A DNA stretch of 64,000 bases, taken from Streptomyces gilvus (GTDB lineage: Bacteria > Actinomycetota > Actinomycetes > Streptomycetales > Streptomycetaceae). The position numbers were made by a program, and so were the translations under genes. The stretch lies in NCBI RefSeq assembly GCF_022513565.1, contig NZ_JAKWBE010000024.1, positions 62,001 through 126,000 of the forward strand, given 5' to 3'. Below are positions 20,083 to 27,715 of the stretch, piece after piece. Position 1 is the first letter of the stretch; the number at the start of each line of letters is the position of its first letter. Below the pieces are notes generated by a model. That model worked only from the letters and a program-made list of their open reading frames with translations, was not told the origin of the DNA and did not search any database.

Positions 20083-20094
20083 TACCGATCGGTA
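20083..20094. promoter_or_regulatory. 12-bp perfect palindrome TACCGATCGGTA, candidate TetR-type operator
   Basis: It lies 61-72 bases upstream of the cytochrome b-like gene, in the promoter region shared with the leuS leader. Perfect 12-bp dyads of this type are typical for TetR-family repressors; none is encoded nearby. Confidence 0.5.
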
Positions 20095-20154
20095 TGGCGC
20101 CACTTAGAGTTCGGCAGCGGGACCGCTTTCCCGAAACTGCTCGGAGTTGCCCCC

Positions 20155-21471
20155 ATGAACCCTCGTCGTAGTAACAGCTCGCTCCCCAAGCCAGGCCGGT
20201 CGGCCTACGGGGTGGCGACGGCTGCCGTCCTGCTGCTCATACCCATAGTCGTGCTGGCCGGCGGCGACTGGCTGCAGCAGTTCTTGAACTTCGGTGCGGG
20301 CGTGCTGTCGCTCGTCCTGCTCACCTGCTCGGTGATCTGGGGCCTGGTCGCCCAGGACCGGCTCATCCTCAACATCCGCCAGCGGATCGTGGCGCAGGGC
20401 ATCCACCGGGTGACCGCCGTCGCGTCCATCGCGTTCCTGATCGTCCACATCGGCGTCAAGATCGCACTGGACCACGCCGGCTGGGTCGCGGCCCTGATCC
20501 CCTTCGGCATGGTGTTCACCGGCGGCGGCGCGAACCCCGGCAGCGCCACGCTCATCGGCATGGGCTCCCTGGCCGCCTACCTGATGATCTTCGTCGGCGT
20601 CACCGGCGCCCTGCGCAACCAGTTCGCCTCCCCCGCGCCGGTCGCCGCCCGCTGGCGTGCCATGCACATGCTGGCCTACCCGTCCTGGTGCGCGGCCCTG
20701 ATCCACGGCCTGTACGCGGGGCGCCCCGCGAAGACGTTCTTCATGGTGTCGTACGAGCTGTGCGTGGTCGCCGTGGCCGCGGCCCTCGCCCTGCGCGCGG
20801 CCCCGCGCCCGTTCAAGCGCAAGGTCGCCGACCGGCTCGCCATGATGCTCGGCAACGAGCCGATGTCGCTCCGCGACGACCTCGAGTCCAGCCGCGCGCG
20901 CGTGGCCGAGACCTCCTCCGCGCTGCCGGGCTACGACCGCGCGCCGCGCCAGGCACCCATGGACCCGGCGCCCTCCCCCGCCACGGCCGGCTTCTACGAC
21001 ACCGGCTCCTCGCGCACCATGACCCCGGACTCCACCGGCGGCTTCGCGGCCGCCTACCGCGCCGTCACGCCCCAGCAGCGGGACCAGCAGCCCTACGGAG
21101 CCGACCAGACGGCCCGCATGGACCTGCCCATGGACATGCAGGGCACGGGAGGCATCCCGCGCGTGGACAACGGCGGCAGCACTTCGGGCACCTGGCCGGT
21201 CCCCACGCCGCCACCGGTCGGCGAGGCGCCCCCGTCGGCCTACGACCCGATGCAGGACACCGGATACAACATCCCGGCCTATGGCAATTCGGGCACCGCG
21301 GCGTACCGAAACAGTGATGTGTACGACACCGGTGAGACAAACAACCTCTACGGGACGTACAACCCGAACGACACGTACAACAGCGGTCCCGCCAATCAAC
21401 CCCCCGGTGAGTCGTTCGACGCATCGGGTTCGGGCGAACCTTGGAACACGCCTTCCGGAGGCTATAGGTGA
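20155..21471 (+). CDS. Cytochrome b/ferric-reductase-like transmembrane protein
   Basis: 438 residues from ATG at 20155 (GGAG about ten bases upstream). Six or so membrane helices lie in residues 18-215. Two His pairs with the spacing of bis-haem b proteins are seen: His84-x13-His98 and His171-x12-His184, each on separate helices. The C-terminal ~220 residues are a hydrophilic, Pro/Ser/Tyr/Asn-rich cytoplasmic tail with repeated Tyr-Asp/Asn-Thr patterns. Its stop overlaps the next start (GTGA), so it is coupled to the NuoF-ferredoxin protein. The pair probably moves electrons between NAD(P)H, an Fe-S protein and the membrane. The acceptor is unknown. Confidence 0.8.
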   Translation: MNPRRSNSSLPKPGRSAYGVATAAVLLLIPIVVLAGGDWLQQFLNFGAGVLSLVLLTCSVIWGLVAQDRLILNIRQRIVAQGIHRVTAVASIAFLIVHIGVKIALDHAGWVAALIPFGMVFTGGGANPGSATLIGMGSLAAYLMIFVGVTGALRNQFASPAPVAARWRAMHMLAYPSWCAALIHGLYAGRPAKTFFMVSYELCVVAVAAALALRAAPRPFKRKVADRLAMMLGNEPMSLRDDLESSRARVAETSSALPGYDRAPRQAPMDPAPSPATAGFYDTGSSRTMTPDSTGGFAAAYRAVTPQQRDQQPYGADQTARMDLPMDMQGTGGIPRVDNGGSTSGTWPVPTPPPVGEAPPSAYDPMQDTGYNIPAYGNSGTAAYRNSDVYDTGETNNLYGTYNPNDTYNSGPANQPPGESFDASGSGEPWNTPSGGYR

Positions 21472-23084
21472 ACGAGGCCCTGCCCGACGTTCCAGAAGTC
21501 CGCGTGGTCGGTCTTCCGCAGCTCACGTCGGGCTTCGACCTTGTCGAAAGACTCGATCTGCCCATGCACCTCAAGGTGCACGGGCCGCTCGACCCCCTCG
21601 GCGGCGAGGCACTCGCCAAGCTCGCCGAGAACATCAGCCTGAAGGGCCGCGGCGGCGCGGGCTTCCCCTTCCACAAGAAGCTGCGCTCGGTCGCCGAATC
21701 GGCGATCAAGCGCGGTGTGCGGCCCGTCGTGGTCGTCAACGGCAGCGAGGACGAGCCGGCCTGCCGCAAGGACACGGTGCTCATCAACCGTGCCCCGCAC
21801 CTCATCCTGGACGGCGCCCTGCTGTGCGCCGAGGCCCTGGGCGCCCGCACGCTCGTGATCGGCGTCACCCGGGAGTCCACCCAGCGCTCCATGGAGGCCG
21901 CCCTCGCCGAACGCGGCCTGAGCAACAGCCGCCGCTCGGCCCTCAAGGCGTTCGTCCAGCGCAACCCGGTCCGCATGGTCACCGGCGCGGCCGCGTCGCT
22001 GATCCGTTCGATCGACGGCGGCCCGGCGATCCCCCCCGGCCGCAAGGTCAGCGCCTCGCAGAACGGCGTCGGCGGCGCGCCCACGCTGCTGTCGAACGCC
22101 GAGACCTTCGCCCAGCTGGCCATCGCCGCCCGCATCGGCCCCGAGCGCTACGGCAACACCGGCCTGTACGACGAGCCGGGCACCGTCATGCTCACCGTCT
22201 CCGGCGCGGTCGCCCGCCCCATGGTGATCGAGGTCCCCACGGGCGTGCCGCTGCGCTACGTGCTGCAGCTGGCCGGCGCCCCGCCGGTCCCGCAGGGCGT
22301 GCTGACCGGCGGTTACCACGGCAAGTGGATCGACGCGGCGACCGTCAACGAGGCGGTCATCTCCCGCAACTCCCTGGACGCGGTGGGCGGTGCGCTGGGC
22401 GCCGGCGCGATCCTGCCGATCAGTCAGGAGACCTGCCCGCTCGGCGAGTCGCTGCGGGTGGCGCAGTGGCTGGCCGAGGAGAGCGCGGGCCAGTGCGGTC
22501 CCTGCTACCTCGGTCTGCCGGCCGCCGCGCGCGGCATGGAGGACATCATCAACGGCGGCGGTCCGGCCGCCCTGGAGGCCCTCAAGCAGGTCGCCAAGAA
22601 CGTCAAGCGGCGCGGCGCGTGCTCGCACCCGGACGGCTCCGCGATGTTCCTGGAGTCGACCATCAAGGCGTTCACCGACGACCTGGCCGCCCATGTCCTC
22701 GGAAACGGCTGCGGACGGCCCGTGGAGGGCGTTCTGCCGCTCTTCGAGGGCGGCAAGATGCCTATGGGCATCCCGGGCGGCGCGGAGGCCCCTGCGGACA
22801 ACGGTGCCAGCCGCCAGAAGATCTACGTCGACTGGACGCTGTGCCGGGGCCACGGGCTGTGCGCGGACATCCTCCCGGAGGTCTTCGAACTGGGCGCCGA
22901 CGGCTTCCCCACCGTCGCCCAGGCGCAGGTGCCGCGCTACGCGGAGGCCAAGGCGGTACGCGCGGTGCGCCGCTGCCCGGCGCTCGCCCTGCGCATCGAG
23001 GAGGAGGCGCCCCGCGACCGCGCCCCCGCCCGCAACCTGCCGGTGCTCTCCCAGGGCCGCGGACGGCGCGCCCTGGGCCGCTGA
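21468..23084 (+). CDS. NuoF-like flavoprotein fused to a [3Fe-4S]-type ferredoxin
   Basis: 538 residues. Residues 1-320 follow the NuoF/51-kDa NADH dehydrogenase subunit: FMN/NAD motif GRGGAGFP (60-67), NGSEDEPACRKD (91-102) and an SLBB domain (about 240-300). The cluster region reads ESAGQCGPC (338-346) with Cys343, Cys346 and later Cys385; Ala340 stands where NuoF has the first Cys, so the usual [4Fe-4S] lacks a ligand. The C-terminal 85 residues are a short ferredoxin with Cys459, Cys465 and Cys503-Pro, as in actinobacterial P450-type [3Fe-4S] ferredoxins. GTG start at 21468 overlaps the upstream stop by four bases and has CCGGAGG upstream. A likely electron-transfer partner of the membrane cytochrome. 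Confidence 0.85.
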   Translation: MNEALPDVPEVRVVGLPQLTSGFDLVERLDLPMHLKVHGPLDPLGGEALAKLAENISLKGRGGAGFPFHKKLRSVAESAIKRGVRPVVVVNGSEDEPACRKDTVLINRAPHLILDGALLCAEALGARTLVIGVTRESTQRSMEAALAERGLSNSRRSALKAFVQRNPVRMVTGAAASLIRSIDGGPAIPPGRKVSASQNGVGGAPTLLSNAETFAQLAIAARIGPERYGNTGLYDEPGTVMLTVSGAVARPMVIEVPTGVPLRYVLQLAGAPPVPQGVLTGGYHGKWIDAATVNEAVISRNSLDAVGGALGAGAILPISQETCPLGESLRVAQWLAEESAGQCGPCYLGLPAAARGMEDIINGGGPAALEALKQVAKNVKRRGACSHPDGSAMFLESTIKAFTDDLAAHVLGNGCGRPVEGVLPLFEGGKMPMGIPGGAEAPADNGASRQKIYVDWTLCRGHGLCADILPEVFELGADGFPTVAQAQVPRYAEAKAVRAVRRCPALALRIEEEAPRDRAPARNLPVLSQGRGRRALGR

Positions 23085-23101
23085 GCCGCACGCACACGTC
23101 G

Positions 23102-23128
23102 AAGGGCCGCCCGAACCGGGCGGCCCTT
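23102..23128 (+). terminator. Terminator of the cytochrome/NuoF operon
   Basis: Perfect 12-bp stem AAGGGCCGCCCG / CGGGCGGCCCTT with a three-base loop, 18 bases beyond the stop codon, followed by TGCGTT. Confidence 0.85.
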
Positions 23129-23159
23129 GCGTTGAACGTCCAACTCCCCCTGAACGCAG

Positions 23160-23197
23160 AAAAGATCCCGCCGGATCGTGATGATCCGGCGGGATCT
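23160..23197 (-). terminator. Terminator of tRNA-Ala (first copy)
   Basis: Perfect 15-bp stem (23163-23177 with 23183-23197), five-base loop, followed on the minus strand by TTTT. It lies directly after the tRNA 3' end. Confidence 0.85.
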
Positions 23198-23201
23198 GCT
23201 G

Positions 23202-23274
23202 TGGAGCTAAGGAGAATTGAACTCCTGACCTCCTGCATGCCATGCAGGCGCTCTACCAACTGAGCTATAGCCCC
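23202..23274 (-). tRNA. tRNA-Ala (anticodon GGC), copy 1
   Basis: 73 bases forming a full cloverleaf: acceptor GGGGCTA/TAGCTCC with discriminator A, D arm with AGTTGGTA, anticodon stem CCTGC/GCAGG with loop ATGGCAT (anticodon GGC), T arm AGGAG-TTCAATT-CTCCT. CCA is not encoded. Identical to the copy at 26349-26421. Confidence 0.97.
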
Positions 23275-23378
23275 GTGCGGTGTTTCCGCCCGGTTTCCCC
23301 GGCGGCGACGCCAACATTACACGGTCGACCGGGTGGAACACCAAATCGTTTGCCCGCCTCCCGCGCGCGGGAGGCGCG

Positions 23379-23612
23379 TCAGGCCGTCACGAACGAGTAG
23401 AACCGCTTGAGCGTGCAGTGCTCCTCCAGAAGCCGGCCGTAGATCGGCTCGCCCTCCAGCTCGCGGTAGGTCTCGATCGGGTCGCCCTTTATGATCAGCG
23501 CCCGCGCGCATTCCTCGCACCAGTACTGGTAATCGGGGTTGACCGGTTCCATGTCGCGGACGATGGGCGTACCACTGCCGCACCAGTCGCACTTCCGCCT
23601 GTGTGCACCCAT
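23379..23612 (-). CDS. Small zinc-binding protein of unknown function
   Basis: 77 residues. Two CxxC pairs (CDWCGSG at residues 8-14 and CEECAR near 32-37) would hold a zinc ion; the rest is helical and charged (YRELEGEPIYGRLLEE). No enzymatic motif. The start codon lies three bases after the stop of the preceding zinc-ribbon gene and its GGAG is inside that gene's last codons, so the two are translated together. Function unknown. Confidence 0.75.
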   Translation of the reverse strand: MGAHRRKCDWCGSGTPIVRDMEPVNPDYQYWCEECARALIIKGDPIETYRELEGEPIYGRLLEEHCTLKRFYSFVTA

Positions 23613-23615
23613 CGA

Positions 23616-23789
23616 TCAGCTCCAGCTGTGGCCGCAGGCCGTGCACACGTAGGAGATCCCGCCGTTGTCGCCGAGAACCTGCGCGACGTGGGCGGAACCA
23701 CAGGAAGGGCAGCTCAGGCGGGTGACCGTGTCCCGTGTCGACGCCGCTTCGAGGAGGTGGCCGTCCTCCTCGAGGATGCTCGCAGGCAT
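23616..23789 (-). CDS. 57-residue zinc-ribbon protein
   Basis: MPASILEEDGHLLEAAST... with a C-terminal ribbon CPSCGS...CTACGHSWS (two CxxC pairs about 20 residues apart). A strong GGAGGGAG ribosome site precedes the ATG at 23789. It is the first gene of a two-gene unit with the 77-residue zinc protein. It may bind nucleic acid or a protein partner; nothing more can be said. Confidence 0.75.
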   Translation of the reverse strand: MPASILEEDGHLLEAASTRDTVTRLSCPSCGSAHVAQVLGDNGGISYVCTACGHSWS

Positions 23790-23858
23790 CACTGCTCCCT
23801 CCCGTCGGGCCGCGCCCCCTTCCGGCCGTTTGATTCTGCCACGGCCGGACCGATACGG

Positions 23859-25331
23859 TCAGCGACGCCTCAGTACCAGTCCGGACACGGCACCCGCCGC
23901 GGCCGTACCGGCCAGCGCGAACATGCACGCCAGAAGCGCCTCCGCAGAGGTATACGCCCCCGGGGCCCCAAGTGACTCAAGCCGGTTCAAGAACAGTGTG
24001 CCGAACGCGGCGACTCCGGTCAGCTGTCCCAGCTGTGCGACCGTGGCGAGCAGGCCGCTGGCGTCCGCCGCGTCCTCCGGCCGGACCGTGGCCAGCGCAC
24101 GGGTCAGGGTCGGGCTGAAGCCGAGCGCGATGCCCACGCCGACACCGGCGTACGCCAGGTACAGCGCCGCCCCGCCGTCGCCGCCGCCCTTCAGCAGCAG
24201 GCCCACGCCGATCATGGACAGGGCGGTCAGTCCGAACCCGGCCGGGGTCAGCAGCCGCTGCCAGGAGGCGGGCCAGGAGCGCCAGGTCAGTCCCACGACG
24301 CCGAAGACGACCGCCGTCGGCGCGAAGCCGAGGCCCGCGCGCAGGGCGCTGTAGCCGAGGCCGCCCTGGACGTGCAGGGTGAGCGCGAACAGGAAGCCGC
24401 CGTTGACGGCCATGACCGCCAGGATGCGGAACACCGCCAGGCCCATGCCGGGCTGCCGCAGCACCCGTGGGGCGATGAGCGGGGCGCCGCCGCGCCGGGC
24501 CAGGCCGGACTCGTACCGGCTGAACAGCGCGAAGAGGAGCACCGCGCAGGCCAGGGAGAGCCAGGACCACAGCGGCCAGCCCTGCTCCTGGCCGAGCACC
24601 AGCGGCACCGCGAACAGCGACACGGCCGCGCCGAGCAGCAGCAGACCCGGCAGGTCGAGGCCGCGCGCCCGCTCCGGTGCGGCCGCCTCCCTGGCCGGCA
24701 GGACCCGGCTTCCGACCGCCAGCAGGACCAGGCCCACGGGCACGTTCACCAGGAACACCGGCCGCCAGCTCGTGCCGAACAGGTCGGCGCTGACCAGGAG
24801 TCCGCCGACGACCTGGCCGGCGGCGGCGCCGACGGCGATGACGGCCGAGTAGGCGCCGAGCGCCCGGGCCCGGGCCTCGCCGGTGAAGGTGCGCTGGATC
24901 AGGCTGAGCACCTGCGGGATCATCACGGCCGATCCGGCGCCCTGCACCAGCCGGAACACGATGAGTTCGGTCGCCCCCCGGGCCAGTCCGCACGCCAGCG
25001 AGGCGGCGGTGAACAGGGCGAGCCCGGCGAGATGGACCCGGCCGTGCCCCAGCCGGTCGCCGAGTCGGGCGCCGGTGATCAGCAGCACCGAGTACGTGAT
25101 GGCGTAGCCGGCGACGACGAGTTGCAAGTCGGAGCCGGAGGCGTGGAGTTCGGTGCCGATGGTGGGGGCCGCGACGTTCACGATGAACACGTCGAGCAGG
25201 GCCATGAACTGTGCGGCGAGCACCAGCGCGAGCAGCTGCCGGGACCGGTTGTCAGTGGCGGGGGCTTTACTGGGTGCGGGGCGTGGAACCGATACGGAAC
25301 CCGGCCCCGTCCCGGGCGTGGTCGTCGTCAT
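23859..25331 (-). CDS. MFS multidrug exporter (EmrB/QacA, DHA2 type)
   Basis: 490 residues from ATG at 25331 with about 14 membrane helices. Motif A GARLGDRLGHGRV (between helices 2 and 3) and the first helix LVLAAQFMALLDVFIVNVAAPTI with the DHA2 Asp are present; LVQGAGSAVMIPQVLSLIQRTF is motif C-like. Proton-driven efflux of a hydrophobic compound is expected; the substrate is unknown. It diverges from a MmyB-type regulator at 25463; the 131-base gap contains a 17-bp dyad, so the regulator probably controls it. Confidence 0.9.
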   Translation of the reverse strand: MTTTTPGTGPGSVSVPRPAPSKAPATDNRSRQLLALVLAAQFMALLDVFIVNVAAPTIGTELHASGSDLQLVVAGYAITYSVLLITGARLGDRLGHGRVHLAGLALFTAASLACGLARGATELIVFRLVQGAGSAVMIPQVLSLIQRTFTGEARARALGAYSAVIAVGAAAGQVVGGLLVSADLFGTSWRPVFLVNVPVGLVLLAVGSRVLPAREAAAPERARGLDLPGLLLLGAAVSLFAVPLVLGQEQGWPLWSWLSLACAVLLFALFSRYESGLARRGGAPLIAPRVLRQPGMGLAVFRILAVMAVNGGFLFALTLHVQGGLGYSALRAGLGFAPTAVVFGVVGLTWRSWPASWQRLLTPAGFGLTALSMIGVGLLLKGGGDGGAALYLAYAGVGVGIALGFSPTLTRALATVRPEDAADASGLLATVAQLGQLTGVAAFGTLFLNRLESLGAPGAYTSAEALLACMFALAGTAAAGAVSGLVLRRR

Positions 25332-25379
25332 GCCGTCGAGCCTGACGAGACTTCGATACGGGTGCCGAGAGCCCGCCGA

Positions 25380-25396
25380 TGCTGGTACTGACAGCA
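25380..25396. promoter_or_regulatory. TGCTG-N7-CAGCA dyad between exporter and regulator
   Basis: A 17-bp inverted repeat midway in the divergent gap 25332-25462, 49 bases from the exporter start and 67 from the regulator start. A plausible binding site for the adjacent HTH regulator. Confidence 0.45.
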
Positions 25397-25462
25397 CCTG
25401 GCAGCGGACAAGCCCGGCATTGAGGATGGATGTACGACGGGGACGTGACGGGGGACGTGACG

Positions 25463-26329
25463 ATGACGACGACACATCGCAGGCGGCCGGAGCTGGCCGC
25501 CTTCCTGCGCACGAGGCGGGCCCGGGTGACTCCGGCGGACGTCGGCATGCCCCCGGGGTTCCGGCGCCGCACCCCGGGCCTGCGCCGCGAGGAGGTCGCC
25601 CAGCTCTCCGGCGTCGGCGTGACCTGGTACACCTGGCTGGAGCAGGGCCGCCCGATCAACGCCTCCGCGCAGGTCCTGGACGCGGTGGCGCGCACCCTGC
25701 GGCTGGACCCGCCCGAGCGGGAGCATCTGTACCGGCTCGCGGAGGTGCCCTTCGAACCGGTCCCGGAGCGGTTGACGCGGTCCGTCGGCCCGGAGGTGCA
25801 GAACATCATCGACGCCCTCGACCCGCTCATGGCGGTGGTCTACAGCTCGCGGTACGACGTCCTGGCCACCAACGCCGCCTACCGCGCCCTGTTCCTGGTG
25901 CCGGAAACGGTCCGGATCGGCGTACCGAACGTGCTGTGGACGCTGTTCACGCTTCCCGAGGAGGCCTGCCCGGTGGTGTACCGCGACCGCGAGCTGCCGC
26001 TGATGGTGGCGACCCTGCGGTCCTGGTACGGCCGCCATGTGGGCGAGCCGGCCTGGGAGGGGTTCATCAGCGGACTGTCGGAGGCCAGCCCGTACTTCGC
26101 GCGGCTGTGGGCGAGCGGCGAGGTGATACCTCCGGGGCCGCGCGTGAAGACGTTCCGTCATGAGGCGGTGGGCGAACTGCGGATGGCCTCGCAGTCGCTG
26201 CAGATCGACGGGATGCCGGAGTGCCGCATCGTGGTCTACACGCCGGAGGACGAGGAAGCGCGGGCGAAGGTGGGGCTGCTCCGGGAGCGCAGCGGGCGGC
26301 TGTGGCCCATGAAAAATCCCGCCTCCTGA
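25463..26329 (+). CDS. HTH transcriptional regulator, XRE/MmyB family
   Basis: 288 residues from ATG at 25463 (GGGGGA seven bases upstream; an earlier in-frame start at 25430 is less likely). An N-terminal XRE helix-turn-helix is signalled by RRTPGLRREEVAQLSGVGVT followed by WYTWLEQGRPINASAQVLDA. Residues about 110-285 form the MmyB-like ligand-binding domain (AVVYSSRYDVLATNAAYRAL, ..., HEAVGELRMASQSLQIDG). Such regulators respond to small or lipid-like ligands in actinobacteria and commonly sit beside transporters or reductases. Its 3' end runs into a bidirectional hairpin shared with the second tRNA-Ala. Confidence 0.92.
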   Translation: MTTTHRRRPELAAFLRTRRARVTPADVGMPPGFRRRTPGLRREEVAQLSGVGVTWYTWLEQGRPINASAQVLDAVARTLRLDPPEREHLYRLAEVPFEPVPERLTRSVGPEVQNIIDALDPLMAVVYSSRYDVLATNAAYRALFLVPETVRIGVPNVLWTLFTLPEEACPVVYRDRELPLMVATLRSWYGRHVGEPAWEGFISGLSEASPYFARLWASGEVIPPGPRVKTFRHEAVGELRMASQSLQIDGMPECRIVVYTPEDEEARAKVGLLRERSGRLWPMKNPAS

Positions 26330-26341
26330 CGGAGGCGGGAT
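26312..26341. terminator. Bidirectional terminator between regulator and second tRNA-Ala
   Basis: 11-bp stem ATCCCGCCTCC / GGAGGCGGGAT (26316-26326 with 26331-26341), loop TGAC. The regulator's TGA stop is in the loop. A run of five A before it gives TTTTT for the minus-strand tRNA transcript. Confidence 0.8.
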
Positions 26342-26348
26342 CAAGGTG

Positions 26349-26421
26349 TGGAGCTAAGGAGAATTGAACTCCTGACCTCCTGCATGCCATGCAGGCGCTC
26401 TACCAACTGAGCTATAGCCCC
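26349..26421 (-). tRNA. tRNA-Ala (anticodon GGC), copy 2
   Basis: Identical over all 73 bases to the tRNA at 23202-23274, with the same cloverleaf and GGC anticodon. Identity extends a few bases on both sides (78 bp in all, 26347-26424). Confidence 0.97.
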
Positions 26422-26499
26422 GTGTTCCCTTGTTCTTCCCGCTCGGCGGGGCGAACAAGAAGAACTTTAGCCTGCGACCTGCCGGAAAGTGAAATCCGC

Positions 26500-27171
26500 T
26501 CAGTCGTCGTCGCCGAGCACCGGTTCCGGCAGGGTGCCTGCGTTGTGCTCGAGCAACCGCCAGCCGCGGGCGCCCTCGCCCAGGACCGACCAGCTGCAGT
26601 TGGAGAGACCGCCGAGGCTCTCCCAGTGGTGGGACTCCAGACCGAGCAGGCGGCCGATGGTGGTGCGGATCGTCCCGCCGTGGCTGACCACGACCAGCGT
26701 GCCGTCGTCGGGGAGCTTCTCGGCGTGCCGGAGCACCACGGGGGCGGCCCGGTCGGCCACCTCCGTCTCCAGCTCGCCGCCGCCCCGGCGGACCGGCTCA
26801 CCGCGCTTCCACGCGGCGTACTGCTCGCCGTACCGCTCGATGATCTCCTCGTGCGTGAGCCCCTGCCAGACGCCCGCGTAGGTCTCGCGCAGGCCCTCGT
26901 CGTGGGTGACGTCCAGGCCGGTGAGCGCGGCGAGCTCGGCCGCCGTGTGCGCCGCGCGCTGGAGGTCGGAGGCGACGATCGCGTCCGGGGCGAGGGCGAC
27001 GAGCAGCCGGGCGGCCCGGCGGGCCTGGGCCAGCCCGGACTCGGTCAGCGGCACGTCCGTGCTGCCCTGGAAGCGGCGCTCCACGTTCCACGAGGTCTGG
27101 CCGTGGCGCCACAGGATGACGCGGCGGCCCCGGCCTGGACGGCCGGCGGACACCTCACCGGTGGCGCTCAT
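26500..27171 (-). CDS. Histidine phosphatase family protein
   Basis: 223 residues from ATG at 27171, sharing one base with the rsfS stop (TGATG). Phosphoglycerate-mutase-like fold with the catalytic LWRHGQTSWN (phospho-His in RHG), the DLQRAAHTA Arg and the second His in VVSHGGTIRTT; the proton-donor Glu is in GLRETYAGVWQG. Small broad-specificity phosphatases of this type are often encoded behind rsfS in actinobacteria. Substrate unknown. Confidence 0.9.
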   Translation of the reverse strand: MSATGEVSAGRPGRGRRVILWRHGQTSWNVERRFQGSTDVPLTESGLAQARRAARLLVALAPDAIVASDLQRAAHTAAELAALTGLDVTHDEGLRETYAGVWQGLTHEEIIERYGEQYAAWKRGEPVRRGGGELETEVADRAAPVVLRHAEKLPDDGTLVVVSHGGTIRTTIGRLLGLESHHWESLGGLSNCSWSVLGEGARGWRLLEHNAGTLPEPVLGDDD

Positions 27172-27614
27172 CACCACTCACCGCCGAGGTCGGCCGCCTC
27201 CTCGGCAGCCTGCAGCTTGGCGTGCTCCTCGCCCTTGCCGCGGGTGGCCTTGGCGTCGGCGGGCAGCTCCAGCTCGGGGCAGTCCTTCCACAGCCGCTCC
27301 AGAGCGTAGAAGACACGCTCCTCGCTGTGCTGGACGTGGACGACGATGTCGACGTAGTCGAGCAGCACCCAGCGGGCCTCGCGGTCGCCCTCGCGGCGCA
27401 CCGGCTTGGCGCCGAGTTCCTTCTGCAGCCGCTCCTCGATCTCGTCGACGATCGACTTGACCTGGCGGTCGTTGGGCGCGGAGGCCAGCAGGAAGGCGTC
27501 CGTGATCGACAGGACGTCGCTGACGTCGTAGGCGATGACGTCGTGCGCGAGCTTGTCGGCGGCCGCCTGGGCGGCGGTGTGGATGAGTTCGATGGAGCGG
27601 TCAGTGGCGGTCAC
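27171..27614 (-). CDS. rsfS: Ribosome silencing factor RsfS
   Basis: 147 residues, GTG start. The RsfS/Iojap domain fills residues about 5-115 with SDVLSITDAFLLASAPNDRQ, GDREARWVLLDYVDIVVHVQ and SEERVFYALERLW. It binds L14 on the 50S subunit and blocks subunit joining when translation must slow. It is preceded by the nadD/LytR_C pair, separated by a terminator, and coupled to the phosphatase gene by a shared base. Confidence 0.95.
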   Translation of the reverse strand: MTATDRSIELIHTAAQAAADKLAHDVIAYDVSDVLSITDAFLLASAPNDRQVKSIVDEIEERLQKELGAKPVRREGDREARWVLLDYVDIVVHVQHSEERVFYALERLWKDCPELELPADAKATRGKGEEHAKLQAAEEAADLGGEW

Positions 27615-27673
27615 TACGTGGCTTTCGGTCGGCGGTCACTTGACACCAAGGGTCTCACGGACCGCCGGGCGCA

Positions 27674-27701
27674 CCCCACGTGATTAAAGGATCACGTGGG
27701 G
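27674..27701 (-). terminator. Terminator after the LytR_C gene
   Basis: CCCCACGTGAT (27674-27684) pairs with ATCACGTGGGG (27691-27701), loop TAAAGG. It lies between the LytR_C gene and rsfS, so rsfS probably has its own promoter or depends on readthrough. Confidence 0.7.
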
Positions 27702-27715
27702 CGCCCGCCCGGTCA

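Noticed and set aside
26500..27171. Cobalamin-pathway phosphatase (CobC) or phosphoglycerate mutase
   Set aside because: The fold fits, but there is no cobalamin or glycolysis context; left as histidine phosphatase family.
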